Shown here piece after piece: positions 11,868-15,317 of a stretch of 15,317 nucleotides of DNA. Each line of letters opens with the position of its first letter. The stretch's first letter is position 1. A model generated the notes under the pieces. That model saw nothing but the letters and a program-made list of their open reading frames with translations, did no database searches and was not told where the DNA came from. Source of the DNA: Firmicutes bacterium ZCTH02-B6. GTDB lineage: Bacteria; Bacillota; Limnochordia; Limnochordales; ZCTH02-B6. The DNA is taken from contig LZRQ01000070.1 in assembly GCA_002159155.1 (NCBI GenBank), positions 1 through 15,317 on the forward strand, given 5' to 3'. The position numbers and the translations under genes were made by a program.

Positions 11868-13802
11868 GTGAGCGTGATGACCGACACTGTCTTGCTGAAT
11901 GCGAAGATCCCACCGGGACCCCTTGAGGACAAGTGGGACAACCACAAGGCCTCCGTCAAGCTGGTGAGCCCTGCCAACAAGCGCAAGTACACCATCATCG
12001 TGGTGGGCACGGGCTTGGCGGGCGCCTCCGCGGCCGCTTCCTTGGCCGAGCTTGGCTACAACGTCCTCAACTTCTGCATCCAAGACTCGCCCCGCCGGGC
12101 CCACAGCGTCGCCGCCCAGGGCGGCATCAACGCTGCGAAGAACTACCAAAACGACGGCGACAGCGTCTTCCGGCTTTTCTACGACACCATCAAGGGCGGC
12201 GACTACCGCGCCCGCGAGGCCAACGTCTACCGGCTGGCGCAGTTGAGCGTCCAGATCATTGACCAGGCGGTGGCCCAGGGCGTGCCCTTCGCCCGGGAGT
12301 ACGGCGGGTACTTGGCCAACCGCTCTTTCGGCGGTGCGCAAGTTTCCCGCACCTTCTACGCCCGTGGCCAGACAGGCCAGCAGCTGCTGCTCGGCGCCTA
12401 CAGCGCCCTCATGCGCCAGGTGGACGCCGGGCGGGTCAAGCTCCTCCCCCGCCGGGAGATGCTGGACCTGGTCATCATCGACGGGCGCGCCCGCGGCATC
12501 ATCTGCCGCAACCTGGTGACCGGCGAGCTTGAAGCGTACGCCGCGGACGCCGTGTGCTTGGCCACCGGCGGTTACTCGACGGTATTCTTCCTGTCCACCA
12601 ACGCGGTCAACTCCAACGCGACAGCCATCTGGCGCGCCTACAAGAAGGGCGCCATGTTCGGGAACCCGTGTTTCACCCAGATCCACCCGACGTGCCTGCC
12701 CGAGTCGTACCAGGGCCAGTCCAAGCTGACCCTCATGAGCGAGTCCTTGCGCAACGACGGGCGCGTCTGGGTGCCCAAGAAGAAGGGCGACACCCGACCG
12801 CCCAACGAGATCCCCGAGGACGAGCGGGACTACTTCTTGGAGCGGCGCTACCCGGCCTTCGGCAACCTGGTGCCGCGTGACATCGCCTCCCGGGCGGCCA
12901 AGGCCGTTTGCGACGCGGGCTTTGGCGTCGGCTCCACGGGGCGGGCGGTGTACCTGGACTTCGCCGACGCCATTAAGCGGCTGGGCGTGGACGTAATCCG
13001 GGAGCGTTACGGCAACCTGTTTGCCATGTACCATGAGATCACGGGCGAGGATCCCTACAAGGTGCCCATGCGCATCTACCCGGCGCCCCACTACACCATG
13101 GGTGGGCTGTGGGTGGACTACAACCTGATGACCACCATCCCGGGCCTGTACGCCCTGGGCGAAGCCAACTTCTCCGACCACGGCGCCAACCGCTTGGGCG
13201 CGAGCGCCCTCATGCAGGGGCTAGCCGACGGGTACTTCATTATCCCCGTCACCATCGGCGACTTCCTGGCGGAGCACCGGCCGGACGGGCTCAAGGCGGA
13301 CCACCCGGCTTTCAAGGAAGTCATCCGCAACGTGGAGGACAACGTCAAGCGCCTGCTCAGCATCAACGGCAAGCGCACCGTTCGCGAGTACTGGTGGGAG
13401 CTGGGCCGGATCATGTGGGACAACGTCGGCATGTCCCGCAACGCCGAAGGTCTCAAGAAGGCCATCAGCGACATCCGCGCTCTGCGGGAGGAGTACTGGC
13501 AAAACGTGCGGGTGCCCGGCTCCGCCGAGGACCTCAACAAGAGCCTGGAGCTGGCCGGGCGCGTGGCGGACTTCCTCGAGCTGGGCGAACTGATGGCCAG
13601 GGACGCGCTGGACCGCGAGGAGTCCTGCGGCGGCCACTTCCGGGAGGAATACCAGACGCCCAACGGCGAAGCGCTGCGGCGGGACGACTTGTTCTGCCAC
13701 GTGTCGGTCTGGGAATACAAGGGCGAGGGCAACGACCCGGTGCGGCACAAGGAGCCGCTCGTCTTTGAGGTCGTGAAGCCGAGCCAGCGCAGCTACAAGT
13801 AA
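11868..13802 (+). CDS. sdhA: Succinate dehydrogenase flavoprotein subunit
   Basis: This 644-residue catalytic subunit oxidises succinate to fumarate at a covalently bound FAD. The nucleotide-binding motif is VVGTGLAGASAA (~45-56). The FAD-attachment histidine is His79 in RRAHSVAAQGGINAA. Active-site residues recognised by motif are His273 (QIHPTCLP), Arg337 (VPRDIASRA), His408 (APHYTMGG) and Arg442 (HGANRLGASAL). Length and motifs fit the Bacillus subtilis subgroup, with a longer C-terminus than E. coli SdhA. The GTG at 11868 is chosen because GGAGG (11856-11860) is 7 bases upstream. It sits between sdhC (24-base gap) and sdhB (68-base gap). No truncation or missing catalytic residue was seen. 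Confidence 0.95.
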   Translation: MSVMTDTVLLNAKIPPGPLEDKWDNHKASVKLVSPANKRKYTIIVVGTGLAGASAAASLAELGYNVLNFCIQDSPRRAHSVAAQGGINAAKNYQNDGDSVFRLFYDTIKGGDYRAREANVYRLAQLSVQIIDQAVAQGVPFAREYGGYLANRSFGGAQVSRTFYARGQTGQQLLLGAYSALMRQVDAGRVKLLPRREMLDLVIIDGRARGIICRNLVTGELEAYAADAVCLATGGYSTVFFLSTNAVNSNATAIWRAYKKGAMFGNPCFTQIHPTCLPESYQGQSKLTLMSESLRNDGRVWVPKKKGDTRPPNEIPEDERDYFLERRYPAFGNLVPRDIASRAAKAVCDAGFGVGSTGRAVYLDFADAIKRLGVDVIRERYGNLFAMYHEITGEDPYKVPMRIYPAPHYTMGGLWVDYNLMTTIPGLYALGEANFSDHGANRLGASALMQGLADGYFIIPVTIGDFLAEHRPDGLKADHPAFKEVIRNVEDNVKRLLSINGKRTVREYWWELGRIMWDNVGMSRNAEGLKKAISDIRALREEYWQNVRVPGSAEDLNKSLELAGRVADFLELGELMARDALDREESCGGHFREEYQTPNGEALRRDDLFCHVSVWEYKGEGNDPVRHKEPLVFEVVKPSQRSYK

Positions 13803-13870
13803 TCCGGAGCGCGCAAGAGGCAAGCCGAGACTGCAAGCGCAACAGTCGTTGGCCGGAAAGGGCGATGGCG

Positions 13871-14623
13871 ATGAAGTATCATTTGAGGATCTGGCGGCAG
13901 GCGGGCCCCGACGAGCCGGGCCGCTTTGAAGACTATACGGTGGACAATATCGAGCCGGACATGTCCTTCCTTGAGATGCTCGACATCCTCAACGAGCAGC
14001 TCACCAAGGAGGGCAAGGAGCCCGTCGCTTTTGACAGCGACTGCCGTGAGGGCATCTGCGGCATGTGCGGCTTGGTCATCGACGGCATGGCCCATGGGCC
14101 CCGGCGCCTGACCACCACCTGCGAGCTGCGCATGCGCCATTTCCCCGACGGCGCCACCATCACGGTGGAACCGTTCCGGGCCGATGCGTTCCCCGTCCTT
14201 AAGGACCTCGTCGTGGACCGCAGCGCCTTTGACCGCATCATCGCCGCGGGCGGCTACATCTCGGTCAACACGGGTTCAGCGCCGGACGCGAACGCGATCC
14301 CCATTCCCAAGCCCATCGCGGAAGAAGCCATGGACGCCGCGGCGTGCATCGGGTGCGGCGCCTGCGTGGCGGCCTGCCCCAACGCGTCAGCGGCCTTGTT
14401 CACCGCTGCGAAAATTTCCCACCTGGCGCTCTTGCCCCAGGGCCATCCGGAGCGGGAGCGGCGGGTACAGCGCATGGTCGCCCAGATGGACCTGGAAGGC
14501 TTCGGCAACTGCTCCAACCACGGCGAGTGCGAGGCGGCGTGCCCCAAGGGCATTTCCATCCTCAACATCGCCCGCATGCGCCGGGAGTTCATCCGGGCCA
14601 ACACGCGGGGGTCGGCCGTCTAA
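13871..14623 (+). CDS. sdhB: Succinate dehydrogenase iron-sulfur subunit
   Basis: This 250-residue electron-transfer subunit has three clusters. The [2Fe-2S] ligands are Cys58, Cys63, Cys66 (DCREGICGMC) and Cys84. The C-terminal ferredoxin part has CIGCGACVAACP (Cys159, 162, 165, 169) and CSNHGECEAACP (Cys214, 220, 224). By analogy with E. coli SdhB, 159/162/165/224 would hold the [4Fe-4S] cluster and 169/214/220 the [3Fe-4S] cluster. It links SdhA to the heme subunit SdhC. The ATG at 13871 has AAAGGG 8 bases upstream; the in-frame ATG at 13865 is only 2 bases from it. It is the last gene of the operon, followed by a GC-rich hairpin. Confidence 0.94.
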   Translation: MKYHLRIWRQAGPDEPGRFEDYTVDNIEPDMSFLEMLDILNEQLTKEGKEPVAFDSDCREGICGMCGLVIDGMAHGPRRLTTTCELRMRHFPDGATITVEPFRADAFPVLKDLVVDRSAFDRIIAAGGYISVNTGSAPDANAIPIPKPIAEEAMDAAACIGCGACVAACPNASAALFTAAKISHLALLPQGHPERERRVQRMVAQMDLEGFGNCSNHGECEAACPKGISILNIARMRREFIRANTRGSAV

Positions 14624-14701
14624 GCCGGCACCCGCTTTTCTCTCCTCGGCGTTTCTCCTCATTTCCAGGCTTTCCCGTACCGCTCCGTGCGGCCCCTTAC
14701 C

Positions 14702-14729
14702 GCGGCGCCGGCCACTTGGCCGGCGCTGC
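14702..14729. terminator. Hairpin between sdhB and the convergent DUF3298 gene
   Basis: A stem of GCGGCGCCGGCC (14702-14713) against GGCCGGCGCTGC (14718-14729): 12 pairs with one G-U, and an ACTT tetraloop. It lies between the convergent stops of sdhB and the minus-strand gene, so it could serve both. T-tracts are poor on either side. Identical 10-mers GCCCCTTACC flank it at 14692-14701 and 14728-14737. Confidence 0.6.
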
Positions 14730-14743
14730 CCCTTACCTATGAC

Positions 14744-15317
14744 CTAACGGCCAGCCCCGGCTAGGCGCAGGATGGGGCCCCCTTCCCTCGCGATGGGCAG
14801 CAGCTCCTCATAGGGCACCTGAAACTGCGGGAACCCCCATGCGTACGGCGCGAGCTCGTAGAGCTGGAAAAACACCACGAGCCCGTCGGGGGTCAGGTAA
14901 TACTCCTGGTCGGGGTTGATGCCTTCAAACTCGATCAGCGTCGGGATGTCCTGGGCGGCGATTCCTTTGGCCACGGCCTGCGACAAAAGGTCCACGTAGC
15001 GATCATCGACAAACAGCTCCGCAAGCGAATAGACGGTACCCGTTTGCAGGTCGGCCGTCACGGCTCCCATCAAGTGGGCCGGATGGGCCATCGGCTCGCG
15101 ATAGGCGGAGTAGTGGAACGACACGCTGACGATCCCCGCCTGCGCCAGCTGCACGGTGTGCTCGCCCCAGACGTTGCCGACCTCGGCCAGCTCCTCGATG
15201 AGGGCAGCGGCTTTGGCTCGCAGGGCCGCATTGACATTGGCCGTTCCCTCGCTGTCGTGCACCCACCAATCGATCTGCGGCAGCGTCACCTGCACGTCCA
15301 CGGGCACGAGCCACGGG
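14744..15317 (-). CDS. DUF3298/RsiV-like domain protein, C-terminal part
   Basis: The frame is open to the window edge, so the N-terminus is missing; about 190 residues are visible. The internal GTG at 15307 should not be taken as the true start, because the frame continues through PWL before it. The sequence fits the DUF3298 domain found in RsiV-type anti-sigma factors and related secreted or membrane-anchored proteins. Typical elements are VSVSFHYSAYREPMAHP, a GAVTADLQTGTVYSLAELF strand-turn, NPDQEYYLTPDGLVVFFQLY and ELAPYAWGFPQFQVPYEEL. Whether there is a transmembrane segment or signal peptide upstream cannot be seen, so an anti-sigma role is only one possibility. It is convergent with sdhB. 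Confidence 0.75.
   Translation of the reverse strand, partial: PWLVPVDVQVTLPQIDWWVHDSEGTANVNAALRAKAAALIEELAEVGNVWGEHTVQLAQAGIVSVSFHYSAYREPMAHPAHLMGAVTADLQTGTVYSLAELFVDDRYVDLLSQAVAKGIAAQDIPTLIEFEGINPDQEYYLTPDGLVVFFQLYELAPYAWGFPQFQVPYEELLPIAREGGPILRLAGAGR

Noticed and set aside
11088..13181. Long open frame (697 codons) on the minus strand opposite sdhC and sdhA
   Set aside because: It lies wholly antisense to two unmistakable genes, has no ribosome-binding site or recognisable domain, and its Gly/Val/Asp/His/Gln-rich composition is that expected from the antisense frame of a high-GC gene.

Overview
The window is GC-rich chromosomal DNA from an endospore-forming Gram-positive bacterium. The evidence is a GerA-type germinant-receptor operon, Bacillus-type three-subunit succinate dehydrogenase genes (sdhCAB) with a long five-helix cytochrome b subunit, and a YpdA-like (bacillithiol-linked) flavoenzyme. 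Strong GC bias plus TTG/GTG starts with good Shine-Dalgarno sites suggest a high-GC Bacillota lineage (Symbiobacterium, Thermaerobacter or Limnochordia-like). That placement is inference; the genus cannot be fixed from this sequence. No RNA genes, insertion sequences, integrases or CRISPR arrays were seen. No stretch over 300 bases lacks a gene.

Layout. (1) 1-3445, plus strand: a germination operon with the 3' part of gerAA, then gerAB, gerAC and a 75-residue two-helix protein resembling the small 'D' germinant-receptor subunits. The genes are tightly packed, and the last two overlap by ATGA. (2) 3464-6000, minus strand: a MATE-family exporter, and upstream of it a multi-pass membrane protein with a C-terminal RCK_C (TrkA-C) ligand-binding domain. 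The latter has a good promoter so close to its ATG that the mRNA may be leaderless. (3) 6183-7625, plus: a PLP-dependent beta-eliminating lyase whose specificity residues are those of tryptophanase, closed by a strong hairpin terminator. (4) 7746-8950, plus: an SPFH/band-7 membrane protein followed by a small ribbon-helix-helix protein, driven by a promoter with a dyad-symmetric candidate operator inside it. (5) 9049-10062, plus: a YpdA-like flavoprotein reductase, convergent with (6) a LysR-type regulator (10079-10969, minus). (7) 11151-14623, plus: sdhC-sdhA-sdhB, divergent from the LysR gene and ending at a GC-rich hairpin. (8) 14744 to the window end, minus: the C-terminal part of a DUF3298/RsiV-like protein.

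Functionally this is a mosaic of housekeeping and sporulation genes, not a mobile island. The most interesting points are: the SPFH plus RHH pair with its embedded palindrome; the probable leaderless RCK_C membrane protein; a tryptophanase that keeps many tyrosine-phenol-lyase-like sequence blocks; an in-frame 18-bp repeat array at the gerAB 3' end that runs past the stop codon; paired dyads in the lysR/sdh divergent region; and a recurring extended -10 promoter style (TGnTAT-like) ahead of several unrelated genes. I see no clearly new multi-gene defence or metabolic system.
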